A stretch of 64,000 nucleotides of DNA from Solea solea. Lineage: Eukaryota; Chordata; Actinopteri; Pleuronectiformes; Soleidae. The stretch covers positions 124,001 to 188,000 of the forward strand of contig NC_081153.1 in NCBI RefSeq assembly GCF_958295425.1. The letters run 5' to 3'. Below are positions 1 through 12,026 of the stretch, in pieces. The notes under the pieces were generated by a model, which saw only the letters and a program-made list of their open reading frames with translations, was not told the DNA's origin and made no database searches. Numbering within the stretch: the stretch's first letter is position 1; each line of letters opens with the position of its first letter. The position numbers were made by a program, and so were the translations under genes.

Positions 1-2265
1 ATGTTATGGGACAGCAGAAAAATGAAAGAAATCCGTAAACAGCCTTATCTCAGCTGAATGCGCACACAAACAGACACCAATAGAAAAACACATCCAAACA
101 GTGAAATCAATGCAAAATTAAACACTGAGGGTAAAGAAGTATATCTTATAATATGTTAAGTTCATTTGTGAGGTTTATATTATGGGAAAGTAGAAAAATG
201 AAAAAAATCCGGAAACAGCCTTATCTCAGCTGAATGCGCACACAAACAGACACCAATAGAAAAACACATCCCAACAGTGAAATCTTTGCAAAATCAAACA
301 CTGAGGGTACAGAACTAAATATTTTAAGTTCTTAACTTCATTTGTGAGGTTTATGTTATGGGACAGCAGAAAAATTAAAAAAATCCGGAAGAGCCTTATC
401 TCAGCTGAATGCGCACACAAACAGACACCAATAGAAAAACACATCCCAACAGTTAAATCTTTGCAAAATCAAACAGTGAGTGTACAGAACTAAATCTTTT
501 AAGATGTGAACTTCATTTGTGAGGTTAATATTATGGGACAGCAGAAAAATTTGAAAAAATCCGGAAACAGCCTTATCTCAGCTGAATGCGCACACAAACA
601 GACACCAATAGAAAAACACATCCAAACAGTGAAATCAATGCAAAATCAAACAGTGAGTGTACAGAACTAAATCTTTTAAGATGTTAACTTCATTTGTGAG
701 GTTTATGTTATGGGACAGCAGAAAAATTAAAAAAATCCGTAAACAGCCTTATCTCAGCTGAATGCGCACACAAACAGACACTTGTAGAAAAACACATCCC
801 AACAGTGAAACCATTGCAAAATCAAACACTGAGGATACAGAACTAAATATTTTAAGATGTTAACTTCATTTGTGAGGTTTATGTTATGGGACAGAAGAAA
901 AATTAAAAAAATCCGGAAACAGCCTTATCTCAGCTGAATGCGCACACAAACAGACTTCAATAGAAAAACACATCCAAACAGTGAAATCATTGCAAAATCA
1001 AACACTGAGGGTAAAGAAGTATATCTTATAAGATGTTAAGTTCATTTGTGAGGTTTATGTTATGGGACAGCAGAAAAATGAAAAAAATCCGTAAACAGCC
1101 TTATCTCAGCTGAATGCGCACACAAACAGACACTTGTAGAAAAACACATCCCAACAGTGAAATCATTGCAAAATCAAACAGTGAGTGTACAGAACTAAAT
1201 CTTTTAAGATGTTAACTTCATTTGTGAGGTTTATGTTATGGGACAGAAGAAAAATTAAAAAAATCCGGAAACAGCCTTATCTCAGCTGAATGCGCACACA
1301 AACAGACTTCAATAGAAAAACACATCCAAACAGTGAAATCATTGCAAAATCAAACACTGAGGGTAAAGAAGTATATCTTATAAGATGTTAAGTTCATTTG
1401 TGAGGTTTATGTTATGGGACAGCAGAAAAATGAAAAAAATCCGGAAACAGCCTTATCTCAGCTGAATGCGCACACAAACAGACACTTGTAGAAAAACACA
1501 TCCCAACAGTGAAATCATTGCAAAATCAAACACTGAGGGTACAGAACTAAATCTTTTAAGATGTTAACTTCATTTGTGAGGTTTATGTTATGGGACAGAA
1601 GAAAAATTAAAAAAATCCGTAAACAGCCTTATCTCAGCTGAATGCGCACACAAACAGACACCAATAGAAAAACACATCCCAACAGTTAAATCTTTGCAAA
1701 ATCAAACAGTGAGTGTACAGAACTAAATCTTTTAAGATGTGAACTTCATTTGTGAGGTTAATATTATGGGACAGCAGAAAAATTTAAAAAAATCCGGAAA
1801 CAGCCTTATCTCAGCTGAATGCGCACACAAACAGACACCAATAGAAAAACACATCCAAACAGTGAAATCAATGCAAAATCAAACAGTGAGTGTACAGAAC
1901 TAAATCTTTTAAGATGTTAACTTCATTTGTGAAGTTTATGTTATGGGACAGCAGAAAAATTAAAAAAATCCGTAAACAGCCTTATCTCAGCTGAATGCGC
2001 ACACAAACAGACACTTGTAGAAAAACACATCCCAACAGTGAAACCATTGCAAAATCAAACACTGAGGATACAGAACTAAATCTTTTAAGATGTGAACTTC
2101 ATTTGTGAGGTTAATATTATGGGACAGCAGAAAAATTTAAAAAAATCCGGAAACAGCCATATCTCAGCAGAATGCGCTTACAAACAGACACCAATAGAAA
2201 AACACATCCGTGAAATCATTGCAAAATCAAACACTGAGAGTACAGAAGTATATCTTATATGATGT
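1..2265 (+). repeat. S176a satellite array, about 13 monomers
   Basis: Head-to-tail monomers of about 176 bp, recognisable by the shared word TTATGGGACAG near positions 180, 356, 532, 708, 884, 1060, 1237, 1413, 1588, 1765, 1940 and 2118. Each monomer also has the CAGCTGAATGCGCACACAAA block and an A-rich stretch. Monomer types recur: the group at about 356-883 returns near 1588-2117 (spacing about 1,232 bp, seven monomers), and a dimer at 884-1236 is repeated at 1237-1588. Short open frames across it on the minus strand follow the repeat period and are not genes. The array runs off the left edge of the window. Confidence 0.95.
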
Positions 2266-2387
2266 ACATTTCATTTGTTCAGTTAACTGTATGGTTATTT
2301 GTCATAATCAAACTTCAAAAAAATATTTCTACAATGTTTTTTTCAACAAATGTTGCTTTCACAGCACGCATTATTGTTTTAATCATA

Positions 2388-2466
2388 TCATTATTATTAA
2401 TATTATTATTATTATCGCTGTTAATATTATTATTGTTATCATCACCATCATTATATTTATATCATT
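2388..2466 (+). repeat. ATT/ATC trinucleotide microsatellite in B1
   Basis: An imperfect run of ATT, ATC and GTT triplets. The hydrophobic isoleucine/leucine open frames over it are by-products of the triplets. The corresponding run in B5 is one triplet shorter. The same microsatellite occurs in every B unit. Confidence 0.9.
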
Positions 2467-2798
2467 AATACATTGACATTATATTAACATAAAAAAACAA
2501 AAACTCGCGCACTCATTCTATTGGGAACAATGACATGATGATGCTGTAGGGCCACCTTCAGCATTCGCTTCCGATTTTCATTAAGTTTCGATTCCACCTT
2601 AAAAAAAATGCACGTTTCGGCCAGTAGGGAGAAGTGCAAATTCAGGAATGGTTGCAATAGAATTCAGTCAGCATTCATATTTGAGATGGACTTTCTCCTA
2701 TAGTCCAAAGTAGATATGGACATATAGGGGATCACTGGAAAAATAAGGAGCTGTAGCATGCAAAGCAGGTGACATATTTCATGTGAAATCATATTAGG

Positions 2799-2814
2799 CC
2801 ACTAGAGGGCAGTG
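2799..2814 (+). promoter_or_regulatory. CTCF-like core motif, B1
   Basis: CCACTAGAGGGCAGTG fits the known vertebrate CTCF core (CCA, C/G, C/T, AG, G/A, G/T, GGC, A/G). The motif match is seen directly. Binding is inference. It repeats at the same place in B2 to B5. Confidence 0.5.
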
Positions 2815-3095
2815 CAAAGTCACAAATTGTTGCAAAATAATTGTCAAAATCTTGACTTTTGAGCTTGATTTTCTCCAAAATTCTCAAACCAGGAAAATTC
2901 ATCACAAATACCCGATCACGATATGACAATATCAAAATTCTAAGATCATATCTTGTCTCATGTCATGATATAGCTATAATATTGTCATGCCTTCCTCATC
3001 ATAGTTCACATTCCATTTGTCAGAGATAAAATATGAATCCATAACCCATTTTGAGAGGCAGGTTCTCATAAGGTTGGGATGTGTCAACTATTTGG

Positions 3096-3147
3096 GTTGC
3101 CACTAGACTCCCCTGTTTAAATGTAGGAGTTTAGTATTTTGGGCAAC
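3096..3147. repeat. Imperfect inverted repeat in B1
   Basis: ACTAGACTCC at 3102-3111 pairs with GGAGTTTAGT at 3126-3135 with one G-T pair. An outer stem is formed by GTTGCC at 3096 and GGCAAC ending at 3147. It could fold as a stem-loop. No function is shown. Confidence 0.6.
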
Positions 3148-3255
3148 ACCATGTTAGTTTTTGAAACCAGAAACAACCATAGTTATAAGAGAAGGGATGG
3201 ATACTGATAGCTTGTCCACTACAAATCCACCTATAACTGCAACTTTGCAAACATG

Positions 3256-3304
3256 AAATGCAGAGCTGTCAATCACACACGGTGGGACTGACAGCTCTGC
3301 ATTT
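3256..3304. repeat. Perfect 16-bp inverted repeat with 17-nt loop, B1
   Basis: AAATGCAGAGCTGTCA at 3256-3271 is the exact reverse complement of 3289-3304. The arms are conserved in all B copies. In B6 only the loop is shortened by 8 bp while both arms stay intact. This may be a relic of a foldback or terminal-inverted-repeat element. Confidence 0.75.
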
Positions 3305-3692
3305 AAATGTAAAATTAAATTTACATTGTGGACATGCAGCTCTACTGAAGAGGAACTAAGACCATAAACCCTTTAGAACAATGTATGCAGGGCACCAGAC
3401 TAACTTTTTACTAGGAGCACAGTAGCCCCCCCTATAACTGAATGTTTTAGGAGAGCAAGCAGAACATTTAGGGGCGCACACCTTAAACATTTCCTCTCAT
3501 TTTCACTGTATTACTGATCAATACTCCGATAATAATTGAATAAATTGCAATGTGCTGTTTAGAATTCCCAGTGAATTTTTATTGTGCACTTGTTTGTTAA
3601 AGAATAACATCACATAAGAGACATTAAGTGTACATAAAATACCATCACTGTCACTACAGTACAATTATTAACTAGAAGTGGCCCGGTACTGT

Positions 3693-3729
3693 CCAGTACA
3701 CAGAAACGGCACTTTTATTTGTGTACTGG
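3693..3729. repeat. 10-bp inverted repeat, B1
   Basis: CCAGTACACA at 3693-3702 is the exact reverse complement of TGTGTACTGG at 3720-3729, with a 17-nt loop. It is present in every B copy. Confidence 0.6.
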
Positions 3730-4246
3730 CACATTTCACAAGATGCCGGTAATCTCTTATCAGTCCACTTGATTATGGTCCAGAGCAATAATGTCTCAGG
3801 GTACACTATGTGACGTTCACCTGTTCTCGCAAAAGTCAAGTGTTTATTCCTTGAGTTTGGAGTTTTTATTTTCTATCTAATCTCTATCTGGAAGACGACC
3901 GCTGTGGCGACCATCATCATGCTTCAAAAGCATGAGTTAGCTCATCCACACACTCATACTTTCTGATATAATAAAAATAAACATGGAGCTGGCAAGTTGA
4001 GGCTTGAAAATATCAGAGGACGATGCACAGAAGGGATTAAGCTGGGCAATAGCCCGGTATCCTGGACTCTTGCTCAAAAATTAATAAATTGATAAAGTTG
4101 AACCTGAATTTTCCTTAACACTAAAACAAGGCCAGACCAAAAGTTTCACTTCCAGGGCTGGAGTATGCCAGGTGTAATATTATTAGATATTAATGTAGAT
4201 GTGATGCAATAATTTGATGCACAAGCCTGTTTTCTTTGTGTATTAC

Positions 4247-4339
4247 CTTAATGACTCTGTCCTGGCAGTGCTGGATGATCTTACACAGCTCCTCTGTACC
4301 CTGAGACTCGAGACTCTGATGAAGGATCTGCTCAAACAT
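4247..4339 (-). pseudogene. Exon-like block Y in B1, 31 codons, phase 0-0
   Basis: On the minus strand a TAG acceptor (4340-4342) precedes ATGTTTGAGCAGATCC, and the open block ends GTCATTAAG just before a GTAATA donor. The length of 93 bp is exactly 31 codons. The peptide starts MFEQILHQSLESQG and ends HCQDRVIK; it looks helical and soluble. It follows exon X in the transcribed order and joins it in phase. I do not recognise the parent gene. Because six tandem copies lie in satellite DNA, it is called a gene fragment, but no copy seen has a stop. It could also be a chance open block, though two adjoining phase 0-0 blocks with splice borders argue against that. Confidence 0.5.
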
Positions 4340-4548
4340 CTAGTAAAACACAATTTGTAGTTTTGTACCTAACTTTGTGACATACATGCATGTAACACCA
4401 GACAAACTGACTCATATAGGAATATCCCGTGAAATAATGTGATAATGTTATTTATCACATGTGGAACCAGTTAACCAATAACAGTTAACCAATAACCAGT
4501 TAACCAATAACCTATATCAGACTGTTTAGTCAGTAGTTGAGGTTTCAC

Positions 4549-4704
4549 CTCTCTCATGGGGATCTGGGCCCTTTGGACAAACACTGACGGGCTGCTCACG
4601 TCAAACTGTTGCTGCAGACCCTCAAGGCTCAGGTTCACCACCTTCTCATAGCAGCTGTGCATCTTAACTGGATGGAAAGCCAGCATGGAGATCTTCTCCA
4701 TGTG
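4549..4704 (-). pseudogene. Exon-like block X in B1, 52 codons, phase 0-0
   Basis: On the minus strand a long C/T-rich tract ending CTCCTCAG leads into CACATGGAGAAG. The block stays open for 156 bp and ends ATGAGAGAG before a GTGAAA donor. The peptide has the core SLEGLQQQFDVSSPSVFVQR. Its length, phase 0 at both ends, polypyrimidine tract and borders are those of a normal vertebrate internal exon. The next block downstream (Y, 4247-4339) is also phase 0-0, so X and Y could be consecutive exons. I do not recognise the family. All six B copies keep it open, which may reflect recent duplication as much as selection. Confidence 0.55.
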
Positions 4705-5269
4705 CTGAGGAGGAAGACAAGAAGGGAGAGGAAGAGATGGATGAGGCATGGACAGATTTGGGAAAAATGTATAATTGTGTCTCACAATAAATATACTACT
4801 GCAAAAGTATCACTAATGTTACACTAGACAAATGCTGTTTAAATCACAAACATATTTGGAATAGGAGTATAGGAATTGCGGATAGATAACATTTGTTTTG
4901 TAAAGATCCAGATTCTTGTGCTTCAACTGCGAAAATCAGAGTGCATTTTCTATACATAATCATTATATATTGTGCTTCAATTTAAGCACATTCTCATGTT
5001 ATGGGTTTTATTTAAAGCAACACAATTTTCAACCTTCACGTAATGTCTCTAAGCAGGGATGGGAAGTATTTCTGATACATGTATTAAAAAAAATACATAT
5101 TTAAAATACGAAATATGCTCTTTTCTGGAGATGATGAAAAATTCCTTCAGATTTTGTACCAATATATTTCCATTATGTGTATTTTATTTAAAATACTGTA
5201 ACATACATCCTTTGAAAAAAAGTGATGACATAAGAAGACAAATTGCAGGATGCTGCTTCAGATTGGACG

Positions 5270-5819
5270 GGTACAGACCTAAATCTTTTAAGATGTTAAC
5301 TTCATTTGTGAGGTTTATGTTATGGGACAGCAGAAAAATTAAAAAAATCCGGAAACAGCCTTATCTCAGCTGAATGCGCACACAAACAGACACCAATAGA
5401 AAAACACATCCAAACAGTGAAATCTTTGCAAAATTAAACACTGAGGGTAAAGAACTAAATCTTTTAAGTTCTTAACTTCATTTGTGAGGTTTATGTTATG
5501 GGACAGCAGAAAAATTAAAAAAATCCGGAAGAGCCTTATCTCAGCTGAATGCGCACACAAACAGACACCAATAGAAAAACACATCCCAACAGTTAAATCT
5601 TTGCAAAATCAAACAGTGAGTGTACAGAACTAAATCTTTTAAGATGTGAACTTCATTTGTGAGGTTTATATTATGGGACAGCAGAAAAATTTAAAAAAAT
5701 CCGGAAACAGCCATATCTCAGCAGAATGCGCTTACAAACAGACACCAATAGAAAAACACATCCGTGAAATCATTGCAAAATCAAACACTGAGAGTACAGA
5801 AGTATATCTTATAAGATGT
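5270..5819 (+). repeat. S176a array between B1 and B2, about 3 monomers
   Basis: Three monomers in the same orientation as the first array. The last monomer is the B-adjacent type (CAGCCATATCTCAGCAGAAT, with TTACAAACAG). The equivalent array in macro-copy 2 is one monomer shorter. Confidence 0.93.
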
Positions 5820-6352
5820 ACATTTCATTTGTTCAGTTAACTGTATGGTTATTTGTCATAATCAAACTTCAAAAAAATATTTCTACAATGTTTTTTTCAA
5901 CAAATGTTGCTTTCACAGCACACATTATTGTTGTAATCATATCATTATTATTAATATTATTATTATTATCGCTGTTAATATTATTATTGTTATCATCACC
6001 ATCATTATATTTATATCATTAATACATTGACATTATATTAACATAAAAAAACAAAAACTCGCGCACTCATTCTATTGGGAACAATGACATGATGATGCTG
6101 TAGGGCCACCTTCAGCATTCGCTTCCGATTTTCATTAAGTTTCGATTCCACCTTAAAAAAAATGCACGTTTCGGCCAGTAGGGAGAAGTGCAAATTCAGG
6201 AATGGTTGCAATAGAATTCAGTCAGCATTCATATTTGAGATGGACTTTCTCCTATAGTCCAAAGTAGATATGGACATATAGGGGATCACTGGAAAAATAA
6301 GGAGCTGTAGCATGCAAAGCAGGTGACATATTTCATGTGAAATCATATTAGG

Positions 6353-6368
6353 CCACTAGAGGGCAGTG
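6353..6368 (+). promoter_or_regulatory. CTCF-like core motif, B2
   Basis: CCACTAGAGGGCAGTG, identical to the B1 copy and in the same orientation. Confidence 0.5.
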
Positions 6369-7800
6369 CAAAGTCACAAATTGTTGCAAAATAATTGTCA
6401 AAATCTTGACTTTTGAGCTTGATTTTCTCCAAAATTCTCAAACCAGGAAAATTCATCACAAATACCCGATCACGATATGACAATATCAAAATTCTAAGAT
6501 CATATCTTGTCTCATGTCATGATATAGCTATAATATTGTCATGCCTTCCTCATCATAGTTCACATTCCATTTGTCAGAGATAAAATATGAATCCATAACC
6601 CATTTTGAGAGGCAGGTTCTCATAAGGTTGGGATGTGTCAACTATTTGGGTTGCCACTAGACTCCCCTGTTTAAATGTAGGAGTTTAGTATTTTGGGCAA
6701 CACCATGTTAGTTTTTGAAACCAGAAACAACCATAGTTATAAGAGAAGGGATGGATACTGATAGCTTGTCCACTACAAATCCACCTATAACTGCAACTTT
6801 GCAAACATGAAATGCAGAGCTGTCAATCACACACGGTGGGACTGACAGCTCTGCATTTAAATGTAAAATTAAATTTACATTGTGGACATGCAGCTCTACT
6901 GAAGAGGAACTAAGACCATAAACCCTTTAGAACAATGTATGCAGGGCACCAGACTAACTTCTTACTAGGAGCACAGTAGCCCCCCCTATAACTGAATGTT
7001 TTAGGAGAGCAAGCAGAACATTTAGGGGCGCACACCTTAAACATTTCCTCTCATTTTCACTGTATTACTGATCAATACTCCGATAATAATTGAATAAATT
7101 GCAATGTGCTGTTTAGAATTCCCAGTGAATTTTTATTGTGCACTTGTTTGTTAAAGAATAACATCACATAAGAGACATTAAGTGTACATAAAATACCATC
7201 ACTGTCACTACAGTACAATTATTAACTAGAAGTGGCCCGGTACTGTCCAGTACACAGAAACGGCACTTTTATTTGTGTACTGGCACATTTCACAAGATGC
7301 CGGTAATCTCTTATCAGTCCACTTGATTATGGTCCAGAGCAATAATGTCTCAGGGTACACTATGTGACGTTCACCTGTTCTCGCAAAAGTCAAGTGTTTA
7401 TTCCTTGAGTTTGGAGTTTTTATTTTCTATCTAATCTCTATCTGGAAGACGACCGCTGTGGCGACCATCATCATGCTTCAAAAGCATGAGTTAGCTCATC
7501 CACACACTCATACTTTCTGATATAATAAAAATAAACATGGAGCTGGCAAGTTGAGGCTTGAAAATATCAGAGGACGATGCACAGAAGGGATTAAGCTGGG
7601 CAATAGCCCGGTATCCTGGACTCTTGCTCAAAAATTAATAAATTGATAAAGTTGAACCTGAATTTTCCTTAACACTAAAACAAGGCCAGACCAAAAGTTT
7701 CACTTCCAGGGCTGGAGTATGCCAGGTGTAATATTATTAGATATTAATGTAGATGTGATGCAATAATTTGATGCACAAGCCTGTTTTCTTTGTGTATTAC

Positions 7801-7893
7801 CTTAATGACTCTGTCCTGGCAGTGCTGGATGATCTTACACAGCTCCTCTGTACCCTGAGACTCGAGACTCTGATGAAGGATCTGCTCAAACAT
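7801..7893 (-). pseudogene. Exon-like block Y in B2
   Basis: Same 31-codon block with TAG acceptor and GTAATA donor as in B1; still open. Confidence 0.5.
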
Positions 7894-8102
7894 CTAGTAA
7901 AACACAATTTGTAGTTTTGTACCTAACTTTGTGACATACATGCATGTAACACCAGACAAACTGACTCATATAGGAATATCCCGTGAAATAATGTGATAAT
8001 GTTATTTATCACATGTGGAACCAGTTAACCAATAACAGTTAACCAATAACCAGTTAACCAATAACCTATATCAGACTGTTTAGTCAGTAGTTGAGGTTTC
8101 AC

Positions 8103-8258
8103 CTCTCTCATGGGGATCTGGGCCCTTTGGACAAACACTGACGGGCTGCTCACGTCAAACTGTTGCTGCAGACCCTCAAGGCTCAGGTTCACCACCTTCT
8201 CATAGCAGCTGTGCATCTTAACTGGATGGAAAGCCAGCATGGAGATCTTCTCCATGTG
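8103..8258 (-). pseudogene. Exon-like block X in B2
   Basis: Same 52-codon block with pyrimidine-rich acceptor and GTGAAA donor as in B1; still open. Confidence 0.55.
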
Positions 8259-8823
8259 CTGAGGAGGAAGACAAGAAGGGAGAGGAAGAGATGGATGAGG
8301 CATGGACAGATTTGGGAAAAATGTATAATTGTGTCTCACAATAAATATACTACTGCAAAAGTATCACTAATGTTACACTAGACAAATGCTGTTTAAATCA
8401 CAAACATATTTGGAATAGGAGTATAGGAATTGCGGATAGATAACATTTGTTTTGTAAAGATCCAGATTCTTGTGCTTCAACTGCGAAAATCAGAGTGCAT
8501 TTTCTATACATAATCATTATATATTGTGCTTCAATTTAAGCACATTCTCATGTTATGGGTTTTATTTAAAGCAACACAATTTTCAACCTTCACGTAATGT
8601 CTCTAAGCAGGGATGGGAAGTATTTCTGATACATGTATTAAAAAAAATACATATTTAAAATACGAAATATGCTCTTTTCTGGAGATGATGAAAAATTCCT
8701 TCAGATTTTGTACCAATATATTTCCATTATGTGTATTTTATTTAAAATACTGTAACATACATCCTTTGAAAAAAAGTGATGACATAAGAAGACAAATTGC
8801 AGGATGCTGCTTCAGATTGGACG

Positions 8824-9372
8824 GGTACAGACCTAAATCTTTTAAGATGTTAACTTCATTTGTGAGGTTTATGTTATGGGACAGCAGAAAAATTAAAAAA
8901 ATCCGGAAACAGCCTTATCTCAGCTGAATGCGCACACAAACAGACACCAATAGAAAAACACATCAAACAGTGAAATCTTTGCAAAATTAAACACTGAGGG
9001 TAAAGAACTAAATCTTTTAAGTTCTTAACTTCATTTGTGAGGTTTATGTTATGGGACAGCAGAAAAATTAAAAAAATCCGGAAGAGCCTTATCTCAGCTG
9101 AATGCGCACACAAACAGACACCAATAGAAAAACACATCCCAACAGTTAAATCTTTGCAAAATCAAACAGTGAGTGTACAGAACTAAATCTTTTAAGATGT
9201 GAACTTCATTTGTGAGGTTTATATTATGGGACAGCAGAAAAATTTAAAAAAATCCGGAAACAGCCATATCTCAGCAGAATGCGCTTACAAACAGACACCA
9301 ATAGAAAAACACATCCGTGAAATCATTGCAAAATCAAACACTGAGAGTACAGAAGTATATCTTATAAGATGT
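8824..9372 (+). repeat. S176a array between B2 and B3, about 3 monomers
   Basis: Copy of the array at 5270-5819 with a one-base loss near 8964 (CACATCAAACAG). That loss merges two minus-strand frames, which is why the spurious minus frame is longer here. Confidence 0.93.
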
Positions 9373-9905
9373 ACATTTCATTTGTTCAGTTAACTGTATG
9401 GTTATTTGTCATAATCAAACTTCAAAAAAATATTTCTACAATGTTTTTTTCAACAAATGTTGCTTTCACAGCACACATTATTGTTGTAATCATATCATTA
9501 TTATTAATATTATTATTATTATCGCTGTTAATATTATTATTGTTATCATCACCATCATTATATTTATATCATTAATACATTGACATTATATTAACATAAA
9601 AAAACAAAAACTCGCGCACTCATTCTATTGGGAACAATGACATGATTATGCTGTAGGGCCACCTTCAGCATTCGCTTCCGATTTTCATTAAGTTTCGATT
9701 CCACCTTAAAAAAAATGCACGTTTCGGCCAGTAGGGAGAAGTGCAAATTCAGGAATGGTTGCAATAGAATTCAGTCAGCATTCATATTTGAGATGGACTT
9801 TCTCCTATAGTCCAAAGTAGATATGGACATATAGGGGATCACTGGAAAAATAAGGAGCTGTAGCATGCAAAGCAGGTGACATATTTCATGTGAAATCATA
9901 TTAGG

Positions 9906-9921
9906 CCACTAGAGGGCAGTG
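9906..9921 (+). promoter_or_regulatory. CTCF-like core motif, B3
   Basis: CCACTAGAGGGCAGTG, same orientation as in B1 and B2. Confidence 0.5.
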
Positions 9922-11353
9922 CAAAGTCACAAATTGTTGCAAAATAATTGTCAAAATCTTGACTTTTGAGCTTGATTTTCTCCAAAATTCTCAAACCAGG
10001 AAAATTCATCACAAATACCCGATCACGATATGACAATATCAAAATTCTAAGATCATATCTTGTCTCATGTCATGATATAGCTATAATATTGTCATGCCTT
10101 CCTCATCATAGTTCACATTCCATTTGTCAGAGATAAAATATGAATCCATAACCCATTTTGAGAGGCAGGTTCTCATAAGGTTGGGATGTGTCAACTATTT
10201 GGGTTGCCACTAGACTCCCCTGTTTAAATGTAGGAGTTTAGTATTTTGGGCAACACCATGTTAGTTTTTGAAACCAGAAACAACCATAGTTATAAGAGAA
10301 GGGATGGATACTGATAGCTTGTCCACTACAAATCCACCTATAACTGCAACTTTGCAAACATGAAATGCAGAGCTGTCAATCACACACGGTGGGACTGACA
10401 GCTCTGCATTTAAATGTAAAATTAAATTTACATTGTGGACATGCAGCTCTACTGAAGAGGAACTAAGACCATAAACCCTTTAGAACAATGTATGCAGGGC
10501 ACCAGACTAACTTCTTACTAGGAGCACAGTAGCCCCCCCTATAACTGAATGTTTTAGGAGAGCAAGCAGAACATTTAGGGGCGCACACCTTAAACATTTC
10601 CTCTCATTTTCACTGTATTACTGATCAATACTCCGATAATAATTGAATAAATTGCAATGTGCTGTTTAGAATTCCCAGTGAATTTTTATTGTGCACTTGT
10701 TTGTTAAAGAATAACATCACATAAGAGACATTAAGTGTACATAAAATACCATCACTGTCACTACAGTACAATTATTAACTAGAAGTGGCCCGGTACTGTC
10801 CAGTACACAGAAACGGCACTTTTATTTGTGTACTGGCACATTTCACAAGATGCCGGTAATCTCTTATCAGTCCACTTGATTATGGTCCAGAGCAATAATG
10901 TCTCAGGGTACACTATGTGACGTTCACCTGTTCTCGCAAAAGTCAAGTGTTTATTCCTTGAGTTTGGAGTTTTTATTTTCTATCTAATCTCTATCTGGAA
11001 GACGACCGCTGTGGCGACCATCATCATGCTTCAAAAGCATGAGTTAGCTCATCCACACACTCATACTTTCTGATATAATAAAAATAAACATGGAGCTGGC
11101 AAGTTGAGGCTTGAAAATATCAGAGGACGATGCACAGAAGGGATTAAGCTGGGCAATAGCCCGGTATCCTGGACTCTTGCTCAAAAATTAATAAATTGAT
11201 AAAGTTGAACCTGAATTTTCCTTAACACTAAAACAAGGCCAGACCAAAAGTTTCACTTCCAGGGCTGGAGTATGCCAGGTGTAATATTATTAGATATTAA
11301 TGTAGATGTGATGCAATAATTTGATGCACAAGCCTGTTTTCTTTGTGTATTAC

Positions 11354-11446
11354 CTTAATGACTCTGTCCTGGCAGTGCTGGATGATCTTACACAGCTCCT
11401 CTGTACCCTGAGACTCGAGACTCTGATGAAGGATCTGCTCAAACAT
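11354..11446 (-). pseudogene. Exon-like block Y in B3
   Basis: Same 31-codon block as in B1, open, with the same splice-like borders. Confidence 0.5.
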
Positions 11447-11570
11447 CTAGTAAAACACAATTTGTAGTTTTGTACCTAACTTTGTGACATACATGCATGT
11501 AACACCAGACAAACTGACTCATATAGGAATATCCCGTGAAATAATGTGATAATGTTATTTATCACATGTG

Positions 11571-11815
11571 GACCCAGGTCCACAGTCTGTATTGTGGCAT
11601 GTTTAACTGTTTAACTGTCCACTGAGTTATCAAACCGCCAAAAGATGTTCGCCTTTAGTTCTACTGTGTCCTTGATCAATGCCACAGTCAGAACCTCATC
11701 ATTCAACTATTTGACAAACTCTAGTCAAACAGGAGCTACAGTGTAGGAAAATGATCAAGCAATATAATGAGTGTCAATAAAATGATTAGCTCTCATAGAA
11801 ACTTCCCATTGTGTT
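11571..11815 (+). other. Segment present only in long-form B units
   Basis: It starts after ATCACATGTG with GACCCAGGTCC and ends at GTGTTAACCAG. Short-form B units replace it with three tandem copies of a CAGTTAACCAATAAC-like word. It lies in the putative intron between exon-like blocks X and Y. The simplest reading is that long B is ancestral and short B arose by deletion plus slippage on TTAACCAATAAC. Confidence 0.7.
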
Positions 11816-11870
11816 AACCAGTTAACCAATAACCTATATCAGACTGGTTAGTCAGTAGTTGAGGTTTCAC

Positions 11871-12026
11871 CTCTCTCATGGGGATCTGGGCCCTTTGGAC
11901 AAACACTGACGGGCTGCTCACGTCAAACTGTTGCTGCAGACCCTCAAGGCTCAGGTTCACCACCTTCTCATAGCAGCTGTGCATCTTAACTGGATGGAAA
12001 GCCAGCATGGAGATCTTCTCCATGTG
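11871..12026 (-). pseudogene. Exon-like block X in B3
   Basis: Same 52-codon block as in B1, open, same acceptor and donor. Its upstream side on the minus strand leads into segment C, where a further exon-like block ends at 15400. Confidence 0.55.

Larger units (their letters stand above)
2266..5269 (+). repeat. B unit, copy 1 (3-kb tandemly repeated segment)
   Basis: First of six copies of a 3.0-kb non-satellite segment, flanked by S176a on both sides. The left edge is an abrupt change from the S176 word AAGATGT into ACATTTCATTTG. The right edge is at GATTGGACG, where S176 resumes with GTACAGA. Contents: an ATT/ATC microsatellite, a CTCF-like motif, three inverted repeats and two minus-strand exon-like blocks. 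This copy has private changes against the others (for example CAGCACGCATT where the others have CAGCACACATT). It has no long open frame. Confidence 0.93.
5820..8823 (+). repeat. B unit, copy 2
   Basis: Same 3,004-bp segment as B1, 3,554 bp downstream, with only scattered single-base differences (for example ACTTCTTACTAGG where B1 has ACTTTTTACTAGG). Carries the same microsatellite, CTCF-like motif, inverted repeats and exon-like blocks. Confidence 0.93.

Noticed and set aside
226..444. Minus-strand frame of 72 codons starting MCFSIGVCLCAH, repeated in many places
   Set aside because: It follows the S176 monomer and changes length with monomer indels. It is a repeat artefact, not a gene.
541..600. 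GATA-like (CTTATCT) word next to a CAGCTG E-box in S176a
   Set aside because: Both are short and the spacing of one base is not that of the known GATA/E-box composite. D-type monomers lack both.
2210..2476. Isoleucine/leucine-rich frames resembling a membrane protein
   Set aside because: They come from translating the ATT/ATC microsatellite in B units.
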